A stretch of DNA of 64,000 bases, taken from assembly GCF_002797975.1 (NCBI RefSeq), contig NZ_PGET01000001.1:682001-746000 (forward strand). Direction: 5' to 3'. Below are positions 53,010 through 61,199 of the stretch, one piece after another (within the stretch, counting starts at the first letter, position 1; the number at the start of each line of letters is the position of its first letter). This stretch comes from [Clostridium] celerecrescens 18A. GTDB taxonomy: Bacteria; Bacillota; Clostridia; Lachnospirales; Lachnospiraceae. The notes under the pieces were generated by a model. That model had not been told where the DNA came from, made no database searches, and worked only from the letters and a program-made list of their open reading frames with translations. A program made the position numbers and the translations under genes.

Positions 53010-53765
53010 ATGGAATACACCATCAACAAGCTGGCGAAATTGGCGGGGGTCAGTACAAGAACACTGAGGTACTACGATGAGTTGGGATTGCTTTCACCCG
53101 CCCGGGTCAGTTCCAATGGATACCGGGTTTACGGACAAAAGGAGATCGATCGGCTGCAGCAAATCCTTTTTTACCGTGAACTGGGCGTATCGCTGGAAGA
53201 AATCCGAAATATTCTTGCTTCAAATGACTTTGACGGACTATCGGCGTTGGAGAGCCATTTGACTGCCCTGCTTGCCAGGCGAGCACAATTGAATTTGCTG
53301 GTCGCCAATGTCGAAAAGACCATTAAGACCATGAAAGGAGAAATGATAATGAGTGACCAGGAGAAGTTTGAAGGCTTTCTTCAAAAGCTGGTGGACCAAA
53401 ACGAGCGTCAATATGGAGAGGAAGTCCGGAAAAAATACGGGGATGAGCGCATAAACCGCTCTAACACCAAGGTTTTAAATATGAGCAAGGAACAATTCAC
53501 TGAATTGGAAAGGCTGACGGAAGAGTTGAACGAAACATTAAAAGCGGCCTATGAGCAAGGAGACCCAGCCAGTGAACTGGCGCAAAAAGCCTGTGAGCTG
53601 CATAAAAAATGGCTCTGCTTTTATTGGAACGATTACAGCAAAGAAGCACATAAAGGCGTGACGCAGATGTATGTGGAAGATCCACGTTTTACTGCTTATT
53701 ACGATAAAATAGCGCCCGGCTGTGCAGCGTTTCTGCGTGACGCGGTAGAGATATTCTGCAAATAA
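53010..53765 (+). CDS. MerR-family regulator with TipAS antibiotic-recognition domain
   Basis: 251 residues: MerR HTH (YTINKLAKLAGVSTRTLRYY, SNGYRVYGQKEIDRL), a coiled coil to about 110 and the TipAS domain (about 130-250: DERINRSNTKVLNMSKEQF, WNDYSKEAHKGVTQMYVED). TipAS domains bind cyclic thiopeptides and other large hydrophobic drugs. ATG 53010 follows AAGGGGGTG. No efflux gene directly follows, only a terminator, so the target may be elsewhere or the product may act by sequestering drug. Confidence 0.9.
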   Translation: MEYTINKLAKLAGVSTRTLRYYDELGLLSPARVSSNGYRVYGQKEIDRLQQILFYRELGVSLEEIRNILASNDFDGLSALESHLTALLARRAQLNLLVANVEKTIKTMKGEMIMSDQEKFEGFLQKLVDQNERQYGEEVRKKYGDERINRSNTKVLNMSKEQFTELERLTEELNETLKAAYEQGDPASELAQKACELHKKWLCFYWNDYSKEAHKGVTQMYVEDPRFTAYYDKIAPGCAAFLRDAVEIFCK

Positions 53766-53791
53766 TTTTATATCATGTCCGAAAGATGGAA

Positions 53792-53823
53792 AGCCTACCT
53801 GCTGGAAAGCAGGTGGGCTTTTT
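53792..53823 (+). terminator. intrinsic terminator after the TipAS regulator
   Basis: AGCCTACCTGCT (53792-53803) and AGCAGGTGGGCT (53808-53819) pair with one wobble; TTTTT follows. Confidence 0.88.
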
Positions 53824-53968
53824 CGCTAAATATGCGGGGACGTCTTATAAGCTTAGCGTCACCTACTGCGGAAGACCTCCAATTTAACTTAAGGGCAATA
53901 TCATACAAGCATTCCATTATCTCTTGTGGTACACTGGATATCAGATAATCGGGAAAGGGGGCTTGTAA

Positions 53969-54793
53969 ATGAAACAAGAGATAAGAACTGTAAAATATGA
54001 TACCGAATTAAACGTGGAAGCTTATCATTTTCAAGGGATCATGCAGAAATTTCCCAATCATTTCCATGAGTATTATGTGATTGGTTTTATTGAAAAAGGT
54101 CAGCGGCTTTTGTCCTGCAAAAACAAGGAATATACCATAGAACCGGGTGATTTATTACTGTTTAATCCACATGACAATCATGCTTGTGAACAAATTGATG
54201 GTAAAACACTGGATTATCGCTGTATCAATATCCAACCGGAAAATATGAGCAATGCTGTCTTAGAAATAACAGGAAATGAATATTTACCTTATTTTACACC
54301 TCAAGTTATTTTTCACAGTGAATTGGTTGCTGTACTCCGAGAGTTGCATCAAATGATTATAGAGGAAGATAGGGCTTTTAGAAAGGAGGAAATCTACTTC
54401 TTCCTTTTAGAGCAATTAATGGAAGAATATACAGAACAGCAGGTTCCGGCAGCCCGTGCAGAGCAAAGTATGGAAGTGAAAGCAATCTGTGAATTCTTAG
54501 AGGCACATTACATGGAGAACATTACACTGGCTGACCTCAGCAAGCTGACCGGGTTAAGTAAATATTATCTGCTTCGCTCTTTCACCAGGCAAAAAGGTAT
54601 ATCTCCTTACAGCTATCTGGAAACGATACGGATCAATAAAGCAAAGAAAATGCTGGAACAAGGTATACCTCCAATAGAAGCAGCATTGCAGACAGGGTTT
54701 GCCGACCAAAGTCATTTCTCCAACTTTTTTAAGAAGTTCATAGGACTGACACCAAAACAGTATATGAAGATTTTTATAAAGAAACAAAGCTGA
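53969..54793 (+). CDS. AraC-family transcriptional regulator
   Basis: 274 residues: an N-terminal cupin-like sensor (FPNHFHEYYVIGFIEKGQRL, GDLLLFNPHDNHACEQ) and two C-terminal AraC HTHs (ITLADLSKLTGLSKYYLLRSF and IEAALQTGFADQSHFSNFFKKFIGL). GGAAAGGGGG precedes the ATG. It lies 23 bp before an EamA transporter on the same strand and is probably co-transcribed with it and regulates it. Confidence 0.9.
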   Translation: MKQEIRTVKYDTELNVEAYHFQGIMQKFPNHFHEYYVIGFIEKGQRLLSCKNKEYTIEPGDLLLFNPHDNHACEQIDGKTLDYRCINIQPENMSNAVLEITGNEYLPYFTPQVIFHSELVAVLRELHQMIIEEDRAFRKEEIYFFLLEQLMEEYTEQQVPAARAEQSMEVKAICEFLEAHYMENITLADLSKLTGLSKYYLLRSFTRQKGISPYSYLETIRINKAKKMLEQGIPPIEAALQTGFADQSHFSNFFKKFIGLTPKQYMKIFIKKQS

Positions 54794-54816
54794 TTATTAA
54801 TAACGAAAGGGTTTAT

Positions 54817-55722
54817 ATGGACAGAAAAAAGGATATACAAGGACATCTGTTTGCATTTGTGACAATATTTATTTGGGGTACGACTTTCATATCAACCAAA
54901 ATACTTTTAAAAGCGATTTCTCCAATTGAAATACTGTTTATAAGATTTACGATAGGATTTATTGTGCTGCTTGTGTTTTGCCCTCATAGGCTCAAAGTCA
55001 AGGATAGAAAACAGGAGCTGTATTTTGCTGCGGCTGGCTTGTGTGGAGTCACACTATACTATTTATTTGAAAACATTGCTCTGACTTACACCTTTGCATC
55101 CAATGTTGGGGTCATTATTTCGATTGCACCATTTTTTACTGCCATTTTTGCACATCTGTTTTTAGATAGAGAAAAATTAAGACTGCAATTTTTCATAGGT
55201 TTTGCTGTTGCAGTTATGGGAATTTTTCTCTTAAGCTTTAACGGAAGCAATAATTTAAAATTGAATCCATTGGGAGATATATTAGCTGTACTGGCCGCTG
55301 TGGTATGGGCAGCCTATTCTGTCCTGACAAAGAGAATCAGCGGTTTTCATTACAACACGATCCAAGCGACACGCAGAATCTTTTTTTATGGGCTGGTGTT
55401 CATGGTACCTGCATTATTCATATTTGGGTTTGAGCCAAAGATCAATCAATTGATGCAGCCGGTTATTCTGTTTAACATTTTGTTCTTAGGATTGGGAGCA
55501 TCTGCTCTTTGCTTTGTGACGTGGAATACTTCGGTTAAAATACTGGGCGCAATAAAAACCAGTGTTTATATTTACATGGTTCCAGTAATAACCGTTATTA
55601 CCTCCGTGATTGTACTTCGTGAAACGATTACAGGTATTGCTGTATTCGGGATTGTACTTACATTATCGGGCTTAATTATTTCGGAGATGAAATCCCAAAA
55701 GCTGTGTTTTTCAAAAAGTTGA
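54817..55722 (+). CDS. EamA/DMT-family transporter
   Basis: 301 residues with ten predicted membrane helices in two EamA repeats: LFAFVTIFIWGTTFISTKIL starts the first and GDILAVLAAVVWAAYSVLTK the second; GASALCFVTWNTSVKILG is typical. DMT transporters export amino acids, metabolites or drugs. The preceding AraC gene suggests substrate-dependent induction. No TAG/motif decides the substrate. Confidence 0.9.
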   Translation: MDRKKDIQGHLFAFVTIFIWGTTFISTKILLKAISPIEILFIRFTIGFIVLLVFCPHRLKVKDRKQELYFAAAGLCGVTLYYLFENIALTYTFASNVGVIISIAPFFTAIFAHLFLDREKLRLQFFIGFAVAVMGIFLLSFNGSNNLKLNPLGDILAVLAAVVWAAYSVLTKRISGFHYNTIQATRRIFFYGLVFMVPALFIFGFEPKINQLMQPVILFNILFLGLGASALCFVTWNTSVKILGAIKTSVYIYMVPVITVITSVIVLRETITGIAVFGIVLTLSGLIISEMKSQKLCFSKS

Positions 55723-55811
55723 AAAGCATAGTTTTTTATTGCCATATAGAGCAGCAATATTCTCAGAATGACGGCCCGTAAAATAATTTGTAAGATTTGC
55801 AATCAGAAAGC

Positions 55812-55841
55812 TTGACAAGGCATATTATAATGATATATCAT
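55812..55841 (+). promoter_or_regulatory. padR promoter with palindrome and direct repeat
   Basis: TTGACA (55812-55817) is 16 bp from TATATC (55834-55839). ATGATATATCAT (55830-55841) is a perfect palindrome over the -10. TAATGATATAT occurs twice in tandem. PadR autorepression is likely. Confidence 0.6.
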
Positions 55842-55873
55842 AATGATATATAGAGCGAACAAAAGGTGCATAG

Positions 55874-56437
55874 ATGAAAGAAAATACAGGAAAATCGAAA
55901 TATGTAATACTGGGAATGCTCGCCCGCATGCCGCAGACAGGTTATACCATAAAAAAATGGATAGAGAATGAATACAGCCATTTCTGGCAGGAAAGTTATG
56001 GTCAGATCTATCCGACTCTTAAGAAAATGGTGGCTGAGGGGCTTGCCGTCACCTCAAATAATAGGCAGTCTGGGAATGGGCGGGGACAGATCGTATACAA
56101 TATCACTGACGCAGGCAGAAAAGAGCTCTCAGATTGGCTTAGAGAGGAGCCGGAAATCGAGAGAATCAGGTACGAACTATTGCTTAAAGTTTCCTTTGGC
56201 GAGAACACGGAGCCGGAGGTGCTGCTTGGTCATCTGGACAATTTTATCAGAAGGAATGATAAGCTGGTGAAAGAGATGAACGGCTATATCGAGCTTTGCG
56301 GGCAGTTTAAAGAGAAAGATATTGACTGCTCCTACAGTCAGCTGACCGCACTTTGCGGCGTTTATGTTTATTCTGCAATGAGGGATTGGGCTGTTGAGGC
56401 AAAGAAAATTATTATAGAGAAAGAAGATGATAATTAA
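55874..56437 (+). CDS. PadR-family transcriptional regulator (Vir C-terminal type)
   Basis: 187 residues: SKYVILGMLARMPQTGYTIK, then WQESYGQIYPTLKKMVAEGL and GRGQIVYNITDAGRKELSDWL form the winged helix, followed by the Vir-type helical domain (about 95-187). It controls, in all likelihood, itself and neighbouring genes; the flavodoxin gene starts 149 bp downstream. GGTGC-type SD is poor (AAAGG at 55862). Confidence 0.9.
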   Translation: MKENTGKSKYVILGMLARMPQTGYTIKKWIENEYSHFWQESYGQIYPTLKKMVAEGLAVTSNNRQSGNGRGQIVYNITDAGRKELSDWLREEPEIERIRYELLLKVSFGENTEPEVLLGHLDNFIRRNDKLVKEMNGYIELCGQFKEKDIDCSYSQLTALCGVYVYSAMRDWAVEAKKIIIEKEDDN

Positions 56438-56585
56438 CTGAATAATTAATTTATGATGTAACCATTAATTGTATTGATGAGTTAAGAAGAGAGAGATCTC
56501 TCATAAAATATCATCGATACCACAAAAAGAATAAGCCTATAACCCATTTTTCCGGCTATAAACTTATTATATGAGGAGATTCGCT

Positions 56586-57065
56586 ATGAGCACTCTGGTT
56601 GTATATTTTTCGTTTACTGGCAGTACGAAATTCATTGCAGAAAAGATTGCAGAAACGATAGACGCTGACATCACGGAGTTAAAAACAAGCAAGAACTATC
56701 CCACAGAAGGATTCCGGAAATACTTTTGGGGAGGAAAGAGTGTCATTTTTGGTGAGATGCCAAGGTTAACAAACGAACTCGTTGACTTAGATCAGTATGA
56801 CACGATTATCATTGGAACACCCATTTGGGCCGGGTCATTTACACCGCCTATGAAAAGCTTTATCAGTCAATACAAGATCCAGGGCAAACGGATTGCGATG
56901 TTTGCCAGCCATGCAGGAGGCGGAGCCCAAAAGTGCTTTACAAAACTAAAGAAAGAGCTTTCTGGGAATGAATTCATCGGAGAAATAGATTATGTAGAAC
57001 CAAAGAAAAGCTTAGAGGAAAATTTGCTGAAAGCTGTCAGTTGGGCCGAGGGCCTTGCTGTCTGA
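56586..57065 (+). CDS. flavodoxin
   Basis: 159 residues: MSTLVVYFSFTGSTKFIAEK has the FMN-phosphate loop (T/S-G-S/T-T), then YDTIIIGTPIWAGSFTPPMKSF and MFASHAGGGAQKCFTKLKKEL. These match the flavodoxin/flavodoxin-like FldP group. ATG 56586 is preferred because GAGGAG precedes it. An electron carrier, perhaps replacing ferredoxin under iron shortage; one of several FMN proteins near the rib operon. Confidence 0.88.
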   Translation: MSTLVVYFSFTGSTKFIAEKIAETIDADITELKTSKNYPTEGFRKYFWGGKSVIFGEMPRLTNELVDLDQYDTIIIGTPIWAGSFTPPMKSFISQYKIQGKRIAMFASHAGGGAQKCFTKLKKELSGNEFIGEIDYVEPKKSLEENLLKAVSWAEGLAV

Positions 57066-57177
57066 TAAATAGCTCACGATTGTCCGCCATAAAGCTGCCG
57101 CAGTCAGTCATTAAAGATGGCTGGAGATAAGGCTGGCTCATATCAGATTATTAATAAGATGGTTAGGAGATGCAAGA

Positions 57178-57780
57178 ATGGGGAATACGGATAAGTTTGA
57201 AATAATAGCTGATAGATACGACACTCCAGAAAGAATCCAGATTGCAAAGGTATCATCTGATGCCATTCGTGAATACGTGGTTGATGCGAAAAGTAAGAAT
57301 GCCATTGATTTTGGGTGTGGAACCGGCCTAGTTGGAATGAATTTGCGAAACGATTTTAATTCTATGCTTTTTCTGGACACATCGCAAAACATGATTCATC
57401 AAATAGAGCAAAAAATTTCAAACTCTAATATTCAGAATGCAGCTACATTATGTTTTGACTTTGAAAAAGACAGCCTTTCAGATTTACATGCTGACTATAT
57501 TTTTATGGTTCAGGTGTTACTCCATATCAAAGACTTTGAATTAGTTTTATCAAGATTATATGAGACTTTAGAAGAGAATGGGCATTTATTAATTGTAGAC
57601 TTTGATAAAAATGAAAAAATTGCCTCAGATATGGTTCATAATGGTTTTGAGCAGGCAGAATTAACGGACGTCATGACAAAAATAGGGTACAAGGGTATTC
57701 AATCTAAAACAATATATTCAGGAAGTAAAATATTCATGGGGCAAGATGCATCCTTGTTTGTTCTTGATTCTCATAAATAG
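57178..57780 (+). CDS. class I SAM-dependent methyltransferase
   Basis: 200 residues. Motif I NAIDFGCGTGLVGMNLRNDF, acidic MLFLDTSQNMIHQIE, post-I DYIFMVQVLLHIKDFE and NGHLLIVDFDKNEKIA fit a small-molecule methyltransferase of the Methyltransf_11/25 group. The substrate is unknown. GGTTAGGAG precedes ATG 57178. It is not similar enough to the 51113 gene to be called a duplicate. Confidence 0.85.
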   Translation: MGNTDKFEIIADRYDTPERIQIAKVSSDAIREYVVDAKSKNAIDFGCGTGLVGMNLRNDFNSMLFLDTSQNMIHQIEQKISNSNIQNAATLCFDFEKDSLSDLHADYIFMVQVLLHIKDFELVLSRLYETLEENGHLLIVDFDKNEKIASDMVHNGFEQAELTDVMTKIGYKGIQSKTIYSGSKIFMGQDASLFVLDSHK

Positions 57781-57863
57781 AGCCGGAAATATCAAATACT
57801 TTGGTTCAATGCATGCAAAAAATGATTAAAACAATAGAAAAACAGCTAAGCACAAAAAACATC

Positions 57864-57892
57864 TTGCAAAGTTTGGAAAAATTCGTTATGAT
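57864..57892 (+). promoter_or_regulatory. promoter of a long leader
   Basis: TTGCAA (57864-57869), 17-bp spacer, TATGAT (57887-57892). The first translated sequence downstream is the mini-ORF at 57923, about 370 bases before the acetyltransferase start. Confidence 0.75.
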
Positions 57893-57922
57893 AATTCTAA
57901 TGATACAAAGGGAGGTGGCTTG

Positions 57923-57940
57923 ATGTCGTCTATTCGCTAA
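57923..57940 (+). CDS. leader mini-ORF, MSSIR
   Basis: ATG TCG TCT ATT CGC TAA is preceded by GGGAGGTGG at good spacing and lies about 30 bases after the predicted transcription start. A terminator hairpin follows 22 bases after the stop. This is the layout of attenuator leader peptides controlling antibiotic-resistance genes. The peptide is too short for any other evident role. Confidence 0.55.
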   Translation: MSSIR

Positions 57941-57962
57941 GATAATGAACAATAAAATTTAG

Positions 57963-57987
57963 CTCTCATATCACGAGGGGTTTTTTG
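57963..57987 (+). terminator. first leader terminator
   Basis: CTCTC (57963-57967) and GAGGG (57975-57979) with one wobble, 7-base loop, then GTTTTTTG. The stem is short, consistent with a conditional terminator. Confidence 0.6.
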
Positions 57988-58166
57988 TTGTACTTATTTT
58001 GCGGATATATGAAGCTCAGGCTGCCTGTAATTTGATTGAAAAATTATAGGTTTTATTTGCGCAGGCAATGGATCGGGTGAACTTAAATGGAAGTTTGCCA
58101 GGAGACTGCCGCAATTCCGTGGGAACCAGTAAAGCGTGTTATTTACGCTAGTGTGGGATAAGTAAG
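57988..58166 (+). promoter_or_regulatory. structured leader before the GNAT gene
   Basis: About 180 bases containing small hairpins AACTT/AAGTT (58080-58098), TTCC/GGAA (58115-58125) and AGCGT/ACGCT (58133-58149). GCCAGGAGACTGCCG (58097-58111) recalls the B12 box, but the other conserved cobalamin-riboswitch blocks are not seen, so it is not called a riboswitch. It ends at a second terminator. Confidence 0.35.
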
Positions 58167-58205
58167 CAGATGGCTCTAAGTGACAGAGTTATCTGTTTTT
58201 TTATT
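58167..58205 (+). terminator. second leader terminator
   Basis: CAGATGGCTCT (58167-58177) pairs with AGAGTTATCTG (58185-58195) using two wobbles; TTTTTTTT follows. It lies about 65 bases before the acetyltransferase start. Confidence 0.8.
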
Positions 58206-58267
58206 GTTCAGAATATCACATAATGGAAATAAATCATTTCGCTCAAAAGGAGAAAGTATATTTAATT

Positions 58268-58720
58268 ATGATAAGAGAATTGAAAGAAACCGATATGGAA
58301 CAAATTATGAAGATATGGCTTGATACGAATATCAAGGCGCATCATTTTATTGACAGCAGTTATTGGTTAAAACACTATGTAGCAGTGGAAAAAGTTCTGC
58401 CCCAGGCAACTGTGTATGTGTATGATTCCAATGATCGGATCCAAGGATTCCTTGGACTGAACGGGGATTACATTGAAGGGATTTTTGTTGATGCAGAATA
58501 TCAATCCAAAGGAATTGGAAGAGAACTGCTTGGTTATGCCAAAGAGAGGCATAACAAACTTCTTTTAAATGTTTATAAACGAAATGAAAGGGCAGCAGCG
58601 TTCTATCTGAAAGAAGGCTTTGCGGTTTCGACGGAACAGATCGAGGAGGAAACAAAAGAACGCGAGCTCACGATGGTATGGAAGCCGCTTGAATCAGAAA
58701 ATTGTACTGCTTATAAATAG
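58268..58720 (+). CDS. GNAT N-acetyltransferase
   Basis: About 150 residues: MIRELKETDMEQIMKIWLDT, IQGFLGLNGDYIEGIFVDAEYQ, SKGIGRELLGYAKERHNKLL (acetyl-CoA loop) and NERAAAFYLKEGFAVSTEQI. It resembles the YjaB/PhnO-type small acetyltransferases. ATG 58268 is chosen by homology; GGAG at 58250 is 14 bases away and an upstream ATG at 58223 has no SD. The long leader with a mini-ORF and two terminators suggests inducible expression. Confidence 0.8.
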   Translation: MIRELKETDMEQIMKIWLDTNIKAHHFIDSSYWLKHYVAVEKVLPQATVYVYDSNDRIQGFLGLNGDYIEGIFVDAEYQSKGIGRELLGYAKERHNKLLLNVYKRNERAAAFYLKEGFAVSTEQIEEETKERELTMVWKPLESENCTAYK

Positions 58721-58745
58721 CCTTTAAGAAGGGAGGAAGCATTTT

Positions 58746-58775
58746 ATGATATTTAGCCCGGTTCGCTATGCATAG
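58746..58775 (+). CDS. leader mini-ORF, MIFSPVRYA
   Basis: ATG 58746 to TAG 58775 codes nine residues and is preceded by GGGAGGAAGC (58731-58740). The end of the frame lies inside a hairpin AGCCC/GGGCT (58755-58783) with an inner palindrome GCTATGCATAGC (58765-58776). It stands 83 bases before the CD3324-family start. A leader peptide is possible; chance cannot be ruled out. Confidence 0.45.
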   Translation: MIFSPVRYA

Positions 58776-58857
58776 CAAGGGCTATTGCATGGCATCAGAA
58801 AGTTGATACTTGTATAGCCTTTGCCCATTCCTGAAAACACAGATTGGGAGGAGCATA

Positions 58858-59136
58858 ATGAGCTATATCAAAGCAGCCGATGTGCTGCCAAAAGAAATCA
58901 TAGACTTAATACAAGATTATATTGATGGTGAATATATTTACGTTCCAAGAAAAGAAATCAATCGCAAAGCATGGGGAGAGAATACCAGAAGCAAAGAGAT
59001 GATTCATTTCAGAAACATGGAGATCTATGAAAAATATACAAAAGGAATACCAATAGACCATCTTTCGGAGACTTACTATCTATCGCCAAAAAGTATACAG
59101 AAAATAATTGCGAAATTAAAACTGAAGAATCATTAA
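58858..59136 (+). CDS. CD3324 family protein
   Basis: 92 residues: YIKAADVLPKEIIDLIQDYI, DGEYIYVPRKEINRKAWGEN, then IYEKYTKGIPIDHLSETYYL and SPKSIQKIIAKLK. The last part is a helix-turn-helix (Mor/sigma-70 region 4-like). It is a clostridial family of unknown function named after a C. difficile member. GGGAGGAG precedes ATG 58858. A terminator follows at once. Confidence 0.85.
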   Translation: MSYIKAADVLPKEIIDLIQDYIDGEYIYVPRKEINRKAWGENTRSKEMIHFRNMEIYEKYTKGIPIDHLSETYYLSPKSIQKIIAKLKLKNH

Positions 59137-59138
59137 AC

Positions 59139-59173
59139 AAAGAAGCGCCATGAAACTGCATGGTGCTTCTTTG
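59139..59173 (+). terminator. intrinsic terminator
   Basis: AAAGAAGCGCCATG (59139-59152) and CATGGTGCTTCTTT (59159-59172) pair over 14 bp with one wobble; the arms supply the T tract. Confidence 0.85.
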
Positions 59174-59282
59174 CTTCTGAAACGTGAAATCGGTTGCCGC
59201 TATATGGAAACAGAACCTATAATATTTAATGAAAAGAGCAAGCGCAGCCACAACGCTTGTTCCTGATCAGGAGGAAATATAG

Positions 59283-60566
59283 GTGAATAAGAAAAAAGGA
59301 ATTAAAATCAAAAAAGATATAAATACGGAAGCTTTTCAGGCCACGGTTATAAATATCATGAATAAACAAGTGAAAGTATTATCAAAAGGTGAAGTCTATT
59401 CTTGCCTGCTTCCCGGTTCTTTGATCTCAAATAAGAATTCCCTGGTTGTTGGTGATGAGGTTGAAGCAGAAAATGCCGGAAACGGTCAATATAAACTAAT
59501 TCATGTACTCCCAAGAAAAACTGCCTTATACCGGGGAAATCGCCGTTCTCCAGAGGAGAAGGTACTGGTAGCAGCGAATGTTCAGTGTCTATTGGCATTT
59601 GTGACTGCGGATTACCTGCTCCATCAGGCTGGGTACCTGGAATCGGCAATCATTGCTGCCAGACGCGCACAAATTCAAGTAGGCATATTTATCAGTAAAT
59701 GGGATTTGATCGGGGAAAGCGCTCAGGCTCTGTTAGAAGCCAAACTGGAACTTTATAAAAACACTGCCGACTTTGTATTTGCAGGCTCCGCTCGTGAGCG
59801 GCAGGAAGAACTATTTAAAACAGTTGAGGGAAAGACTGTGGTTGTCGTTGGTGACAGATCCTGCGGAAAAACAACGCTCATACATGGGAGTGATTCCCGT
59901 TGTCCGATGACAAGCACTCATACCAGCGTATTGGAGGTTGGCCTTAAAGGAACCTTTTGGATTGATACACCGGGTTTCCGGGATTTTGCCCTGCAGCAAA
60001 TCTCTGAAGAGGAGAGAAACGCGGTATTCCCTGAACTGGCACAATTAACAGGAGGCTGTTATTTCAGGAATTGCACCCATGTCCACGAAGATGGGTGCCA
60101 GGTTCTTGAGGCCCTTCGCTCAAAGAAACTAAAAAGAGAACGATATGATGCATATCAGAAGATGACTGATATCAAAGCCGCTTCAAGCTTCACCCCCAAA
60201 ATTGATTACCGGCATTCTGCCTGCACTGAGAGCTTCACCTGCAAGGTATGCGGAACGCTTGTAGTGCCGGAAGGTGCCGGGAGCCGGCATCGAAACCATT
60301 GTCCGAAGTGTTTATCAAGTATTCATATAGACAATGATCCCGGTGACCGTGCTTCCTTATGCAAAGGAATTATGGAGCCAGTCAGTGTTTGGGTACGCAA
60401 GGGGGGCGAATGGGCGATTATTCACAGATGCCGAATGTGCGGCGCTTTGAGTTCCAATCGAATTGCAGCAGATGATAATCCAGCTATGCTCATGTCCATT
60501 GCAGTAAAGCCGTTGGCTATGACACCATTTCCACTGAATCATTTGGAGGAGCTGTTTGGTCAGTAA
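59283..60566 (+). CDS. rsgA: RsgA-type ribosome GTPase fused to an RNHCP domain
   Basis: 427 residues. OB fold at about 20-85 (NKQVKVLSKGEVYSCLLPGS), circularly permuted G domain at about 85-260 with G4-like ISKWDLIGE before G1 VVVGDRSCGKTTLI and G3 DTPGFRDF, then the zinc knuckle CYFRNCTHVHEDGC. Residues about 318-410 form the RNHCP domain, containing FTCKVCGTLVVPEGAGSRHR followed by NHCPKCLSS and more cysteines. RsgA acts late in 30S maturation. G4 is SKWD instead of NKxD and G1 lacks the usual SGVGKS, so this is a divergent paralogue, probably not the main RsgA. GTG start with AGGAGG. Confidence 0.85.
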   Translation: MNKKKGIKIKKDINTEAFQATVINIMNKQVKVLSKGEVYSCLLPGSLISNKNSLVVGDEVEAENAGNGQYKLIHVLPRKTALYRGNRRSPEEKVLVAANVQCLLAFVTADYLLHQAGYLESAIIAARRAQIQVGIFISKWDLIGESAQALLEAKLELYKNTADFVFAGSARERQEELFKTVEGKTVVVVGDRSCGKTTLIHGSDSRCPMTSTHTSVLEVGLKGTFWIDTPGFRDFALQQISEEERNAVFPELAQLTGGCYFRNCTHVHEDGCQVLEALRSKKLKRERYDAYQKMTDIKAASSFTPKIDYRHSACTESFTCKVCGTLVVPEGAGSRHRNHCPKCLSSIHIDNDPGDRASLCKGIMEPVSVWVRKGGEWAIIHRCRMCGALSSNRIAADDNPAMLMSIAVKPLAMTPFPLNHLEELFGQ

Positions 60567-60575
60567 AAGAATCGT

Positions 60576-60612
60576 AATTAGGGCGGTGGATATATACGCC
60601 CTAATTTTTTTT
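60576..60612 (+). terminator. intrinsic terminator after rsgA-RNHCP
   Basis: AATTAGGGCG (60576-60585) pairs with CGCCCTAATT (60597-60606), followed by TTTTTT. Confidence 0.9.
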
Positions 60613-60665
60613 ACCACCGCAAGGAGCTGCCAGCTTCATAGCTCATAATATTGTAAATACTAGAC

Positions 60666-60706
60666 TTGACAGTAAAATAAAGAAATGCTATATTTGTATG
60701 TACAAA
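60666..60706 (+). promoter_or_regulatory. promoter and MarR operator of the nitroreductase operon
   Basis: TTGACA (60666-60671), 17-bp spacer, TATATT (60689-60694). TTTGTA and TACAAA (60693-60706) make a dyad around TG, overlapping the -10/start region, the usual position of MarR autorepression. Confidence 0.8.
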
Positions 60707-60722
60707 CAAAGGAGGGAATGTT

Positions 60723-61175
60723 TTGAATTGTAATTATGAATCAAACGATCAGGAGTGTATGCTAAATGGCTGCCTGTTTTTTACTTCTGCGAAACTGGCC
60801 AGGGAATTGGGAAAAATGGCAGATGAAGCCTTCCGCAAAACCGGGTTGTCACCCAGCCATGCTATGCTCCTGTATATTGTAAACCTCAAAGGTGGAATAC
60901 CACAGAAAGAAATTGGCGAAATGCTGCATTTGACACCGTCAACCATAACTCGCCTGCTTGAGAGGCTTGAGCGGAAAGGACTGATTGTAAAACAAGCGGA
61001 AGGAAAGAATGTATATCTAAGTACAACACCAGAGGGTCTATCCTTGCAAAATGAAATTTTAACAGCATGGAATCAGCTTCAAGAGAAATACAAGGACGTT
61101 TTGACAGAAGAAGAAACCCTTAAATTTATAGAAATCAGCAACAAGCTTCTTGAAAGTCTGGACGATAAAAAATAA
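60723..61175 (+). CDS. MarR-family transcriptional regulator
   Basis: 150 residues: KTGLSPSHAMLLYIVNLKGG, IPQKEIGEMLHLTPSTITRLLERLERKG is the HTH read across two helices, then the wing KQAEGKNVYLSTTPEG. Three cysteines in the first 18 residues (NCNYESNDQECMLNGC) might make it thiol-responsive (inference). TTG 60723 follows AGGAGGGA. First gene of a marR-nitroreductase-ABM-nitroreductase operon. Confidence 0.9.
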   Translation: MNCNYESNDQECMLNGCLFFTSAKLARELGKMADEAFRKTGLSPSHAMLLYIVNLKGGIPQKEIGEMLHLTPSTITRLLERLERKGLIVKQAEGKNVYLSTTPEGLSLQNEILTAWNQLQEKYKDVLTEEETLKFIEISNKLLESLDDKK

Positions 61176-61199
61176 ATAGAAATTCAAATTAAAGAGGTT

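Noticed and set aside
58097-58111. B12-box-like string GCCAGGAGACTGCCG suggesting a cobalamin riboswitch
   Set aside because: The other conserved blocks of the cobalamin aptamer are missing or out of order, and the downstream gene is a GNAT acetyltransferase.
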